A DNA stretch of 64,000 nt from an uncultured Spirochaetales bacterium (GCA_944392695.1 CALXXN010000006.1:1-64000), one strand, 5' to 3'; positions 41,188-49,811 are shown, counted from the stretch's first letter. Numbers and translations: made by a program. Notes: generated by a model not told the origin, from the letters alone.

Positions 41188-41216
41188 TCTTTCACTCCTG
41201 TTTCACTATTGTTTCA
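41188..41216 (-). promoter_or_regulatory. Response-regulator box A (three heptamers)
   Basis: Minus strand TGAAACA (41216-41210), TGAAACA (41205-41199), TGAAAGA (41194-41188), each exactly 11 bp from the next. About 20 bp downstream is a TGtGAGGAT element that could be an activator-dependent extended -10. Same heptamer as box B. Confidence 0.65.
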
Positions 41217-42221
41217 AGGGCAGGTCAGGACCTTGATGGCTGACCGTGGGATGAGGAAGCGGCCTTGGGTGATGTCACAGCCACTTGGAGCAGAGACCCA
41301 TATGGCCTGGGAGGTCCCGTTGATGAGGACGAGGAGGCTTGTCCCACTGGGTGTCCCAATCCGCCTGAGCACCCGGCCTGGGCGGCCGCACTCATCGATG
41401 AGCACGTCGTCTGGTGCGATGGCCACGGCCAGGGCGCTATTCCTGGTGCAGGGGAGTACCATGTCCCAGCCAGGAACCTGCAGCATGCCATCTTCCACCC
41501 TTGCCGCTGTGATGTTCCTCTGTCCTGCGATCTCAGCAGCCTTGATCGACAAGGGGTCTTGGAACACATCCCTGGTGCCTCCCTCCCGGAGCACACGCCC
41601 TTGGTCGAGTATGTAGAGCCTGTCAGAGAGGGCACAGGCCTCGTCCATGCTGTGTGTGACGATGACATGGTCCTTGTCAAGGCGTTCCATCAACTGGATG
41701 AACTGGGCCTGGAGGGTGCTGCGCAGGTATACATCAAGGGCGCTGAATGGTTCGTCGAAGAGCATCAGCGAAGGCTGGTTGACTATCATGCGGGCAAGTG
41801 CGGCACGCTGTGCCTCCCCGCCGGAGAGCCGTCCTGGCTTCGAGTCGAGCACATGTCCTATCTGGACCATGTCGACCACCTCATTGAAGATCCGGCCCCT
41901 ATCTGCCTTGTCCTTCTGCCAATGCAGCGCGCTCATGATGTTCTCCCTGACGCTCATGTCCGGGAAGAGGGCGTAGTTCTGGAAGAGGTAACCGATCTTC
42001 CGCTTCCGTGGCGGCAGATCTATGTGTGAGGCACTATCGTAGAGGACCTGGCCATTGTATTCGATGTGGCCTTCATCGGGCCTCATGATGCCTGCTATGC
42101 ACTTCAGTGTCACCGACTTGCCGCAGCCCGAGGGTCCAATCAAGGCTGTCCTGCCGCTGCAAGAGAGGTCCACGGAGAGTGTGTAGGATGAGAACTTCTT
42201 CTTGAAGATGGCTTTCAGCAT
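41214..42221 (-). CDS. modC: Molybdate ABC transporter ATP-binding protein
   Basis: A 335-residue ATPase energising molybdate (or tungstate) import. Walker A GPSGCGKS, Q loop in YLFQNYALFPDMSV, signature RLSGGEAQRAALARM, Walker B LMLFDEPFSALD, switch His in VIVTHSMDEA. The C-terminal ~115 residues look like the TOBE/mop-type oxyanion-binding domain of ModC. Start at the ATG overlapping the modB stop (TGATG). Last gene of the mod unit. Confidence 0.85.
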   Translation of the reverse strand: MLKAIFKKKFSSYTLSVDLSCSGRTALIGPSGCGKSVTLKCIAGIMRPDEGHIEYNGQVLYDSASHIDLPPRKRKIGYLFQNYALFPDMSVRENIMSALHWQKDKADRGRIFNEVVDMVQIGHVLDSKPGRLSGGEAQRAALARMIVNQPSLMLFDEPFSALDVYLRSTLQAQFIQLMERLDKDHVIVTHSMDEACALSDRLYILDQGRVLREGGTRDVFQDPLSIKAAEIAGQRNITAARVEDGMLQVPGWDMVLPCTRNSALAVAIAPDDVLIDECGRPGRVLRRIGTPSGTSLLVLINGTSQAIWVSAPSGCDITQGRFLIPRSAIKVLTCP

Positions 42222-42880
42222 CAACGTCCTCCCTGCTTGCGCTCGAGCATGTTGACCGCCAACAGGACGGCGGCTGAGATGGCGAGGTTTATCATCACCC
42301 AGATGAAGGCACCCATGTCATCCCCTGTCCTCCAGAGCTGGTAGACTGTTGTCGAGATTGTCGCCGTACGTCCTGGTGTGTAGCCGATCAGCATGCTTGT
42401 CGCCCCGTATTCCCCCAGCGCCCTGGCGAAGGCGAGCACCGCGCCTGCGATGATGCCGCTGCGGCATCCAGGGATCGTGATCCTCCAGAAGATCCAGCTG
42501 TTCCTGCGCCCCAGCGTCCGGGCCGCATCGGCTATGTCCCAGTTGAAGGCTTCGAAGGCACCACGCGCGGTGCGGTACATGAGAGGGAAGGCGACAGCCG
42601 AGGCGGCGATGACACCTCCCTGCCAGGTCATGACGAAACGGATCCCATGTTCAGCCAGGAAGGCTCCCAGCGGACGTTTGAGTCCGAGGAACATCAAGAG
42701 GAAGTACCCTGTCACTGTTGGTGGAAGCACGAGTGGCAGGGTGAGTATGACATCGAGTACGCCTTTGACAGTCCTCGGCAATCTCCGGGCCAGATAGGCG
42801 GCACCTATGCCGAGGAAGAAGACTATTATGGAGCTGAGGACGGCTATTCTCAGCGAGTTCCACAAGGGGAAGAGGTCCAT
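42221..42880 (-). CDS. modB: Molybdate ABC transporter permease
   Basis: A 219-residue permease with five to six helices and the cytoplasmic EAA loop around A-R-T-L-G-R, R-A-L-G-E-Y-G-A-T, a pattern specific to ModB/CysT-type permeases. L-P-L-V-L-P-P-T-V-T-G-Y is the ModB signature in the third segment. It overlaps the modA end and the modC start by one to two bases. Confidence 0.92.
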   Translation of the reverse strand: MDLFPLWNSLRIAVLSSIIVFFLGIGAAYLARRLPRTVKGVLDVILTLPLVLPPTVTGYFLLMFLGLKRPLGAFLAEHGIRFVMTWQGGVIAASAVAFPLMYRTARGAFEAFNWDIADAARTLGRRNSWIFWRITIPGCRSGIIAGAVLAFARALGEYGATSMLIGYTPGRTATISTTVYQLWRTGDDMGAFIWVMINLAISAAVLLAVNMLERKQGGR

Positions 42881-43673
42881 CAGAAGGCCTTTGAGAAGCC
42901 CACGCTGGCGAAGACCTCCATGGCCTCATCGGTCTTGATGTATTCGAAGAAGCCTTCTGCGGCGTCGCGGTTTGGAGATCCAAGCAGGATGGCCGCAGGG
43001 TAGATGACCTGTCCGCACATCTCAGGCGTGGCCTCATCTATGACTTCGAGTCCTGCGCTGAAGGCGTCAGTCGCGTAGATGATGCCACAATCCACGGACT
43101 CCTCAGCCACCTGGGTCGTGACCTCCTTGACGTTGGAACCGTAGGTCAGGCATGAGGCGATGGCGGTTTCATCGATGCCATAGTAGTCGAAGATCTTCTG
43201 TGTGTACTGTCCTACAGGCACATCGCTGTTGCCTATGGCGAGGAATACGGACCCTGCGTCAAGTCTCGAGACAAGGTCGTCAAAACCGCCGATGCCAGAA
43301 GGGTTGCCAGGAGCGGTCGCAAGGGTGACCTTGTTCTCGAGCAGGTCGAGGCGTGTATTTGTGTCGACAAGCCCTAGCTCCTGGAGCTGGTCCATCTGCA
43401 GGGGGGGCGGAGATGAAGATATCACAGGGGGCGCCTTCCTGGATCTGTGTCTTCAGCGTCCCTGATGAGTCGAAGTTGAAGACGACCTCAGTACCTGGGG
43501 TGGCTTCTTCATAGCGCTGGCCAAGCTCTGTCATGGTCTCTGTGAGGCTGGCAGCCGCGAAGACGATGATTTCCTGTGTGAGTGTGCTGCTGGCTGTGGC
43601 TTCTGCCGCGCCACTTGCGAAGAGGCTGGTGGCCAGGAGGGACAGCATGATGATGGCAATGGGTTTTCCTCAT
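42880..43673 (-). pseudogene. modA: Molybdate-binding protein ModA, frameshifted
   Basis: The periplasmic binding protein of the mod system, split between frames. The N-terminal part (F-A-A-A-S-L-T-E-T-M-T-E-L, then F-I-S-A-P) and the C-terminal part (M-D-Q-L-Q-E-L-G-L-V to the end) join if one base is removed from a run of seven C on the coding strand (43407-43401). A second one-base excess in the AAAA at 43667-43664 separates an ATG with a good ribosome-binding site (43673) and the positively charged start M-R-K-P from the hydrophobic signal core. Both lesions are single-base insertions in homopolymers: decay, phase variation or sequencing error. Confidence 0.8.
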
Positions 43674-43694
43674 ATGATTAAAACTCCTTTTTCC

Positions 43695-44168
43695 TTATTT
43701 GTCTGGTTTGAGTCCCTTGAGCAGGGCGCTTGCATGGTCCAGCGCCCCCTTTACCACCTCGAAGCCTTCAAGCGCCCCCTTGGGGCTGCCTGGCAGGTTG
43801 ATGATCAGGCATCGTCCACGGATTCCCGAAACCGCACGTGAGAGCATGGCATGAGGTGTCCTTGTCATTCCATCAGCCCTGATGGCCTCACTGATTCCCG
43901 GTGTCTGACGTTCTATGACATCAAGTGTCGCTTCTGGTGTGACATCACGCTCAGCGAAACCTGTGCCGCCTGATGTGAGTACCACATCCGCACAGGTGCA
44001 AAGCTCCTCAAGGCGTCTTGCGATCACGGCCCTGTCATCTGGCAGGATGTCCACGCCAAGACAGGTCCAGCCTCCTGCTTCGACCGCGCTCCTCAGGCGT
44101 GGCCCTGTCAGGTCCTCCCTGAGGCCCTGGGCTGAACGGTCTGATGTGATCACTATGGCTATGTCCAT
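43695..44168 (-). CDS. mog: Molybdopterin adenylyltransferase-like protein (MogA/MoaB)
   Basis: A 157-residue MoCF-domain protein that adenylylates molybdopterin before metal insertion. Motifs: ITSDRSAQG, VVLTSGGTGFAERDVTPEA and the later INLPGSPKGA, all standard. The start is the ATG at 44168 in an ATGA-type overlap with the moeA-like gene; upstream extension is inside that gene. It belongs to the same Mo unit as modABC. Confidence 0.9.
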   Translation of the reverse strand: MDIAIVITSDRSAQGLREDLTGPRLRSAVEAGGWTCLGVDILPDDRAVIARRLEELCTCADVVLTSGGTGFAERDVTPEATLDVIERQTPGISEAIRADGMTRTPHAMLSRAVSGIRGRCLIINLPGSPKGALEGFEVVKGALDHASALLKGLKPDK

Positions 44169-45193
44169 CAATGACCTCCTTTGCCAAAACCGCAAGCAGG
44201 GAAGGTGCAGGTGGGGCAGTCCAGGCAAAGGCCGCCATCTCCAAGCGAGTCAATCCACTCCTTCGTGACAGGTACGCCACAGACGATCCAGGGCATGACG
44301 AGGTCGAAAACCGTCCGTTTCGAATACATCACGCAACCTGGCAGGCCAAGTACAGGAGTGCCGTCATCGAAATAGGCGACGAGGAACATCGAACCTGGCA
44401 GTACCGGTGATCCATAGGAGACCACCCTGGCTCCAGAGTCCCTGATTGCTGATGGGGTCCTGTCATCAGGGTCGACACTCATGCCCCCTGTGCAGAGGAT
44501 CAGCTTGGAACCATCCGCATGCGCCTTCCTTATGGCGGAGGCTGTCATGTCAGCATCGTCATCTGTCGTCATATGGCTTGCCATCTGGCAACCGAAGAAG
44601 GCCATCTTCTCCTCTATCACTGGAGTGAACGCATCCTTGATCCGCCCACTATAGACCTCGCTTCCTGTGGTGATCACCGTATAGGGAAGCCTGCGGAATG
44701 GCAGTACGGAGAAGACAGGCTTTCCGACTCCTTCCTCGAGGGCTTCCAACAGCCCGGGGTCGACCATCAGTGGGATCACCCGCATACCAGCGCATTTGTC
44801 ACCAGCGCGTACGGTGAATCCTGATGTCCGGCTTGCTATTGCGACCTCCGATACGCTGTTCAAGCCCTGCAGGGCCGCCCTGTCGGCCACGAAGAGCCCA
44901 TCGATCGTGGCCTTGAGTTCGATCTTGCCCTCCTTGGGGCTTCCTGCTTCGAGTCCACTGCCCATGCAGATCCTGCACAGCCTGGAGGCCGCCTCATCCT
45001 CATGAATCATGGTCTCGTGACCTTCGATGACATAGAGGTTCTTCTTGCCTATGTCCAGGAGCCTGCTGATATCCTCTTCCTGGATGACATGACCTTTCCT
45101 GAAGGCGGGTCCCTTCCTCACACCTGGTATGATTTCTGTCACATCGTGGGCGAGCACACAGCCCACCGCATCCTCAGTCCTGACTAGTCTCAT
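44168..45193 (-). CDS. MoeA-like molybdopterin-binding protein with C-terminal cysteine cluster
   Basis: A 341-residue relative of MoeA found in Mo-enzyme clusters. The central MoCF domain shows VITTGSEVYSGRI, D-D-D-A-D-M-T and LILCTGGMSVDPDDRTP; VLGLPGCVMYSKRTVFD follows. It lacks the full domain set of MoeA. Two cysteine groups are odd: R-L-C-R-I-C near residue 73 and C-L-D-C-P-T-C-T-F-P-A-C at the end, which could bind a metal or cluster. The ATG is 6 nt after a -10 box with no Shine-Dalgarno, so the mRNA may be leaderless. Confidence 0.78.
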   Translation of the reverse strand: MRLVRTEDAVGCVLAHDVTEIIPGVRKGPAFRKGHVIQEEDISRLLDIGKKNLYVIEGHETMIHEDEAASRLCRICMGSGLEAGSPKEGKIELKATIDGLFVADRAALQGLNSVSEVAIASRTSGFTVRAGDKCAGMRVIPLMVDPGLLEALEEGVGKPVFSVLPFRRLPYTVITTGSEVYSGRIKDAFTPVIEEKMAFFGCQMASHMTTDDDADMTASAIRKAHADGSKLILCTGGMSVDPDDRTPSAIRDSGARVVSYGSPVLPGSMFLVAYFDDGTPVLGLPGCVMYSKRTVFDLVMPWIVCGVPVTKEWIDSLGDGGLCLDCPTCTFPACGFGKGGH

Positions 45194-45199
45194 GGTTGC

Positions 45200-45228
45200 A
45201 GGATAAGCAGGGAAAGACCATTATGCAA
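45200..45228 (-). promoter_or_regulatory. Promoter of the molybdenum unit
   Basis: Minus strand TTGCAT (45228-45223), 17 bp, TATCCT (45205-45200); 6 nt to the start codon, so a leaderless start is likely. Confidence 0.55.
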
Positions 45229-45242
45229 CAAGAAACATAATG
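45219..45242. promoter_or_regulatory. Inverted repeat over the Mo promoter
   Basis: CATTATG (45219-45225) and CATAATG (45236-45242), a perfect 7-bp inverted repeat with a 10-bp spacer, covering the -35 of the Mo unit. The form recalls repressor sites such as ModE boxes, but the sequence is not a clear match and no modE is in the window. Confidence 0.5.
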
Positions 45243-45300
45243 AAAACTGGTCAAGGAACACAGCTGGTCCTCCTTCTTGCCTCGTGCTTCGGTTTCATTC

Positions 45301-45313
45301 CGTAAAAATTACG
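45301..45313. promoter_or_regulatory. Palindrome upstream of the LacI-type gene
   Basis: CGTAA-AAA-TTACG, a perfect 5-3-5 palindrome 73 bp before the regulator start. It could be an operator for that regulator; LacI-family sites usually have a central CG, so the match is weak. Confidence 0.35.
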
Positions 45314-45385
45314 TAGAAAGTACACTTCCTGACTGATTGATGGGACTCTAGACTGACAGCATCAAAGTAGAGGAGGTGTGCCCAC

Positions 45386-46471
45386 ATGGCCAGGAGCGGT
45401 GCAAGTCTCAAAAGCATAGCGCAGAAGGCAGGTGTGTCAACGACGACAGTCCATAGGGCCCTTACAGGCAAGAAGGACTGCAGCCAGGCCATGCGGGAGC
45501 GGATCTTGCAGATCGCCCAGGAAGAGGGTTACGAAGTCAACTACAGGGCGGCTGCGTTGAACATGAGGGTACGCCGCATTGCTTACATCGCAGGTTGGAA
45601 GGACAAGGATTCCCGTTTCTTCGTGGACAAGATCATTTCGGGAAGCCTCTCCTATGAAGAGGAGATGGACTATCTTCCATTGACTTATGAACACATCCTG
45701 TGCTCCTCGCTTGATGACCTCACAGGCGCGCTCAAGGAAATCGCCACAGGGCATATGAAAGCCGATGCCTTGGTCGGTCATCTGATCTCGATTCCTGACA
45801 AGGCCCTTTCCTATCTAGGAGAGATACTTGAAGCGGACAAGATCCCCGTGCTGTTGATGGAAAGCGCTCCGACAGGGCAGGGCTCCGCCCCTGTCGTCGG
45901 TGTCGACAATGCTGTCGCAGGACACCTGGCAGGCGAGATCATCGCACGTATGACCTTTGCATCAGGCAGGGTCTTGATACTTAGCCAACGCATGAACAGC
46001 CCTGATGTCAACGCCGCTGATGCCGCAGCAGAGCTCAGGCTGCGGCGTCCTGACCTGGAAGTCGAGGAAGTGCCACTGCCTCTTCTCAATGAGGACAATT
46101 CCTCGGTCGTCAGGAAGCTGATCGACTCAAGACCTGTCGCCCTTTACACGACCTGCGCCCGCCATACGATGCGTGCCATAGAGGCCATGGGCAGGGTGAA
46201 GAAGGTATCCACCTTTGTCGGCAGCGAGCTTTTCGATGAGAGCGTGAAGGCCCTTGGTTCCGGCCTCATCGACGCATTGATCGACAAGCGTCCTGATGAG
46301 ATGGGGCGTCAGGCCATGTCGCTCATGGCGGAACACCTGGTGCGGGGTGTCCCTCTGGACGGGGACCGTCTTGTACAGCCTGTCCTCGTACTCCGCTCGA
46401 ATGCGGCTGCCAGGGCCAGGGAAGCAGGAGTCAGCCTCTCCAAAGAGACGTTGAGGCTCCTGGCCCGCTGA
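45386..46471 (+). CDS. LacI-family transcriptional regulator
   Basis: A 361-residue regulator. The N-terminal helix-turn-helix reads S-L-K-S-I-A-Q-K-A-G-V-S-T-T-T-V-H-R-A-L and continues with the hinge helix; the remainder is a periplasmic-binding-protein-like sugar sensor domain (V-V-G-V-D-N-A-V-A-G-H-L-A-G-E-I). GAGGAGGTG precedes the ATG. It lies 34 nt upstream of a GPH symporter gene, so it most likely controls that unit in response to the transported sugar. Confidence 0.9.
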   Translation: MARSGASLKSIAQKAGVSTTTVHRALTGKKDCSQAMRERILQIAQEEGYEVNYRAAALNMRVRRIAYIAGWKDKDSRFFVDKIISGSLSYEEEMDYLPLTYEHILCSSLDDLTGALKEIATGHMKADALVGHLISIPDKALSYLGEILEADKIPVLLMESAPTGQGSAPVVGVDNAVAGHLAGEIIARMTFASGRVLILSQRMNSPDVNAADAAAELRLRRPDLEVEEVPLPLLNEDNSSVVRKLIDSRPVALYTTCARHTMRAIEAMGRVKKVSTFVGSELFDESVKALGSGLIDALIDKRPDEMGRQAMSLMAEHLVRGVPLDGDRLVQPVLVLRSNAAARAREAGVSLSKETLRLLAR

Positions 46472-46505
46472 TCTTGATTCCAAAAACACACACTAAGGAG
46501 TGAAT

Positions 46506-47954
46506 ATGGAGAAAACAGGAAAGCTGGATGCTGGCTATGTTGATTACATCAAGTCGGCACCAAAGTTCGGACTGAAGGACAAGATAGGCTACCTTTGTGG
46601 TGACTGGGGCTTCAACAGCCTCCAGGTCATCATCAATGCCTACTTCATGCTCTTCTGCGTCAATGTGATGGGGCTTGATGCTGTGCACTTCGCAGCCATC
46701 ATCTTCATCTGCAAGGCCCTCGATGCTTTGAATGACACCTTCATTGGACGTGCGGTCGATACCAGGGTCCCTGGCAAGGGCGGGAAGATGCGGCCATGGA
46801 TCAAGTGGTTCGCAGTCCCTTATGCTGTGATGACTGTCATCATGTTCATCAACCTTGAGGCCGCGCCTTATGCTGTGAAGATCGCCTGGGTGCTGGTCGC
46901 TTATTTCATCTGGGGTATTGTCGGAACCTTCATCAATGTTCCTTATGGTGCGATGAGCAACATCATCACGACCAACCAGGTCGAACGTACGGAGTTGTCA
47001 AACTTCCGCTCGATTGGAAGCCTGCTGGGCAATGTCGGAACGACGACACTTGTCCCGCTTTTCCTCTTTGATGCGAACAACGACCCGATCGCCAGCCGCT
47101 TCATCATACTGTCTGTCGGACTTGGCATCTTCTGCCTCGTCTGCCTCTGGGTGACGCACCACTTCGTCCACGAACGTGTCCTTGTCACAGACAACACTTC
47201 CTCTGGACCAAAGAAGGTCAATTACCTGCAGGTCGTGAAGACCTTCGCGAAGAACCGCGTCATGATCGCTGTCGTCTTGTCCTACATCATCTACAAGCTC
47301 TTCAACCAGACGCTCTCACAGTTGAACCAGTACGTCTTCATGACCTACTTCCAGGACACGACACTGCTTTCGTTCTCATCCCTCTTCACCATCGTACCAA
47401 TGGTGATTGGCATGATCGTCCTCAAGCCCATGGTCAAGCGCTTCGGCAAGAAGACGCTGTGCACCTGGCCCCAGCTGGGTTCGATGGCCTTCTACCTGGT
47501 CACCATGCTCCTGCCTGTGAATCCATTCACCTGGATTGCCTGCCAGGTCCTCGCAGCTCTCTGCACCTCCCTCTATGGCCTCTTGCTCTGGTCCCTGATC
47601 GCAGATGCTGTCGACTACCAGGCCTGGCTGTCAGGTTCACGTAACGATGGTACTGTCTATGCCACGATCACCTTCATCGTCTTCTTCGCAGGAAGCCTGA
47701 GCACATCGATCATAGCGCTCCTCCTTGAGGCTGTCGGCTATGATGCGGCACTTGGTTCGATGAACCAGCTGGCTGGTGTTCCTGGCAGGATAAAGATGCT
47801 TGCAGGTTTCTGGCCGGCCCTTGGCAGCCTGCTCACCTTCATCTGTTTCAAATTCATATACAATGTCTCTGATGCTGAGATGACGAAGGTCAGTGATGAA
47901 CTGCGTATCCGCAGTGCCAAGGCTGAGTCTGAAGCACTTGGGGAGGAAGGTTGA
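46506..47954 (+). CDS. GPH-family sugar:cation symporter (second copy)
   Basis: A 482-residue polytopic transporter, homologous to the one at the window start (GDWGFNSLQVIINAYFM, then K-A-L-D-A-L-N-D-T-F-I-G-R-A-V-D and GKMRPWIKW). About 12 transmembrane helices. GGAG at 46497-46500 lies 5 nt before ATG 46506, better than the GTG at 46500, which overlaps it. It is followed in a TGATG overlap by a hydrolase gene, and preceded by its probable regulator. Confidence 0.88.
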   Translation: MEKTGKLDAGYVDYIKSAPKFGLKDKIGYLCGDWGFNSLQVIINAYFMLFCVNVMGLDAVHFAAIIFICKALDALNDTFIGRAVDTRVPGKGGKMRPWIKWFAVPYAVMTVIMFINLEAAPYAVKIAWVLVAYFIWGIVGTFINVPYGAMSNIITTNQVERTELSNFRSIGSLLGNVGTTTLVPLFLFDANNDPIASRFIILSVGLGIFCLVCLWVTHHFVHERVLVTDNTSSGPKKVNYLQVVKTFAKNRVMIAVVLSYIIYKLFNQTLSQLNQYVFMTYFQDTTLLSFSSLFTIVPMVIGMIVLKPMVKRFGKKTLCTWPQLGSMAFYLVTMLLPVNPFTWIACQVLAALCTSLYGLLLWSLIADAVDYQAWLSGSRNDGTVYATITFIVFFAGSLSTSIIALLLEAVGYDAALGSMNQLAGVPGRIKMLAGFWPALGSLLTFICFKFIYNVSDAEMTKVSDELRIRSAKAESEALGEEG

Positions 47955-48778
47955 TGAGTGTGCAGGAAGCAAGGAAGATAGGACGCCGCACCTGGGTCCT
48001 CGATGAGACAGGCTTGGTCAATGCCTTCCTCGTTGAAGGTGATGCCAAGGCCGCCCTCATAGATACAGGTTGTGGTTATGGGGATATAAGGGAAGTGGTG
48101 GCCTCCATTGTCGACAAGCCCCTCGTCGTCCTGCTCACACATGGCCATCCTGACCATGTCGGTGGCATCTATCATTTCAGGGACTGCCCTGTCTACATGA
48201 ACCATCTTGACAAGGAAATGGCCTTCAAGGGTTTCAAGACAGATAACGCGTTCCGACGCATGTACGTCGAGACACGTGGTCCTGTGCGCTGCCCAGGCCG
48301 TGAGGCCATGGTCCTGGCCTCGATCCCTTCCGACGACCCTGATTGCTCGTTCGAGCCTGTTGATGTCGATGATGGCTCATTGATTGACCTTGGTGGCAGG
48401 GTGCTTGAGTGCATCCACACACCTGGCCACAGTGATGGCAGCATCTGCTATCTCGACAGGGAGGAGCGCATGCTCTTCTCAGGTGATACGGTCAACAAAA
48501 GCATCATCCTGATGCGCCAGCCAGGCAACGACCTCGCCTTGGTGCGCCGCTATCACAAGACGCTTGAGAAGCTCTGGGCCCGTCATGAGGATTATGACAA
48601 GCTCGCAATCGGCCACGATGGTGATGTGATTGACAAGTCCATGATCCATGACTACTTGGAGATCACGACAGGCCTGTTGGATGGCAGTCTCACCGGACAG
48701 TATGAGGAAGTCGGCTTCCGCAAGGGTGATGTCGCCCGTTGTGGGGCGGCTGAGCTGTGGTACCAATGTGACGAATAA
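47954..48778 (+). CDS. Metallo-beta-lactamase-fold hydrolase
   Basis: A 274-residue cytoplasmic MBL-fold enzyme. The metal motif is THGHPDHVGG, with further ligands in HTPGHSDGSI, FSGDTV and IGHDGDVI, giving a complete binuclear site. Families of this type hydrolyse esters, lactones or thioesters; the reaction is unknown. Its coupling to a sugar symporter hints at a lactone or acylated sugar as substrate, which is a guess. A terminator follows. Confidence 0.85.
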   Translation: MSVQEARKIGRRTWVLDETGLVNAFLVEGDAKAALIDTGCGYGDIREVVASIVDKPLVVLLTHGHPDHVGGIYHFRDCPVYMNHLDKEMAFKGFKTDNAFRRMYVETRGPVRCPGREAMVLASIPSDDPDCSFEPVDVDDGSLIDLGGRVLECIHTPGHSDGSICYLDREERMLFSGDTVNKSIILMRQPGNDLALVRRYHKTLEKLWARHEDYDKLAIGHDGDVIDKSMIHDYLEITTGLLDGSLTGQYEEVGFRKGDVARCGAAELWYQCDE

Positions 48779-48789
48779 GGAATCCTTCC

Positions 48790-48820
48790 GGGGTCTCCAG
48801 TGATGGAGGCCCTTCTTGTC
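48790..48820 (+). terminator. Terminator after the MBL hydrolase gene
   Basis: Stem GGGTCTCC / GGAGGCCC (8 bp, one G-U), 6-nt loop, followed by TTCTTGTCTT. It separates the sugar unit from the flavodoxin-like gene. Confidence 0.65.
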
Positions 48821-48848
48821 TTGGCGCGTGTTCTTGCTTATTTAAAAT
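48821..48848 (+). promoter_or_regulatory. Promoter of the flavodoxin-like gene
   Basis: TTGGCG (48821-48826), 16 bp, TAAAAT (48843-48848), immediately after the terminator. Confidence 0.5.
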
Positions 48849-48866
48849 GTCAGGAGGAGAGGAGAA

Positions 48867-49484
48867 ATGAAAGTACTACTCTTGAATGGCAGCCCGCATG
48901 CGCATGGTTGCACCGCACGTGCCCTTGCCGAAGTCGCATCAGCCCTTGAGGAGGATGGTGTCAGGACGGAGATATTCAACCTAGGTACGAAGCCTACTGC
49001 TGACTGCATCGCCTGTGGCAAATGCAGGGAGACAGGGCGCTGTGTCTTCGATGATGATGTCAACGCTTTCGTTGAGAAGGCGATGGAGGCGGATGGCTTC
49101 GTCTTCGGATCCCCTGTTTACTACGCCCATCCCTCAGGACGCATCCTGAGCTTCCTTGACAGGGCCTTCTATTCGGGTGGCAGGGCTTTCTCGTACAAGC
49201 CCGCTGCCGCTGTCCTCTCAGCCCGCAGGGCGGGTACCACGGCATCCTTTGATGTGTTGAACAAGTATTTCACAATCAACTCGATGCCAGTCGTGTCATC
49301 GACCTACTGGAACCATGTCTATGGCAACAAGCCGGAGGAGGTCGAGCAGGATGCTGAAGGCCTGGCGACGATGCGTGGCATCGGCCACAACATGGCCTGG
49401 ATATTGAAGTGCATCGAGCTTGGCATGGATTCCGGTATCAGCCACCCCGCCAATGAAATCGTGCGTACGAACTTCATCCGCTGA
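48867..49484 (+). CDS. NADPH-dependent FMN reductase / flavodoxin-like oxidoreductase
   Basis: A 205-residue flavodoxin-fold protein. FMN phosphate loop NGSPHAHGCTARAL, then D-C-I-A-C-G-K-C (an iron-sulfur-like or redox cysteine pair common to this subgroup, as in iron-sulfur flavoproteins), and G-F-V-F-G-S-P-V-Y-Y-A. An electron-transfer or quinone/nitro-reductase role is usual. GGAGAGGAG precedes the ATG. It stands alone between two promoters. Confidence 0.85.
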   Translation: MKVLLLNGSPHAHGCTARALAEVASALEEDGVRTEIFNLGTKPTADCIACGKCRETGRCVFDDDVNAFVEKAMEADGFVFGSPVYYAHPSGRILSFLDRAFYSGGRAFSYKPAAAVLSARRAGTTASFDVLNKYFTINSMPVVSSTYWNHVYGNKPEEVEQDAEGLATMRGIGHNMAWILKCIELGMDSGISHPANEIVRTNFIR

Positions 49485-49811
49485 TCAGAACACCAGCTGT
49501 ACCAGCAGCATGTAGCAGACGGTCCCTCCTGCTATCGAAAACAGCATCTGGCGCTTCCAGAGATGCAAGGCCACTGTGACCACGGTGGCCAGCAGCTCTG
49601 GGATGCCATGGCTTCCTGACAATACATCGACAGAACGTAGCGAATAGACGACGAGCAGGGCGAACACAGCCCCTGGCAGGGCTTTGCCCAGATAGGTGAT
49701 GAACTTCGGCACAGGTCGTGATGCGGGGAAGAGGATGAAGGGGATGAAGCGTGTCAGGACCGTCCCCAGGACGACCATGGCTATTGTGATGACTTGTTGT
49801 GTGAGGCTCAT
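49485..49811 (-). CDS. azlD: AzlD-family transporter subunit
   Basis: A 108-residue protein with four hydrophobic helices, typical Azl[11 protein letters not shown][14 protein letters not shown] and the closing helix. With AzlC it exports branched-chain amino acids. It overlaps azlC by 4 nt. A longer overlapping frame on the same strand is a shadow. Confidence 0.88.
   Translation of the reverse strand: MSLTQQVITIAMVVLGTVLTRFIPFILFPASRPVPKFITYLGKALPGAVFALLVVYSLRSVDVLSGSHGIPELLATVVTVALHLWKRQMLFSIAGGTVCYMLLVQLVF

Noticed and set aside
41265-42029. A 254-codon plus-strand frame opposite modC
   Set aside because: Antisense shadow of modC, rich in Asp/Glu/His as expected from its reverse complement; no ribosome binding site.
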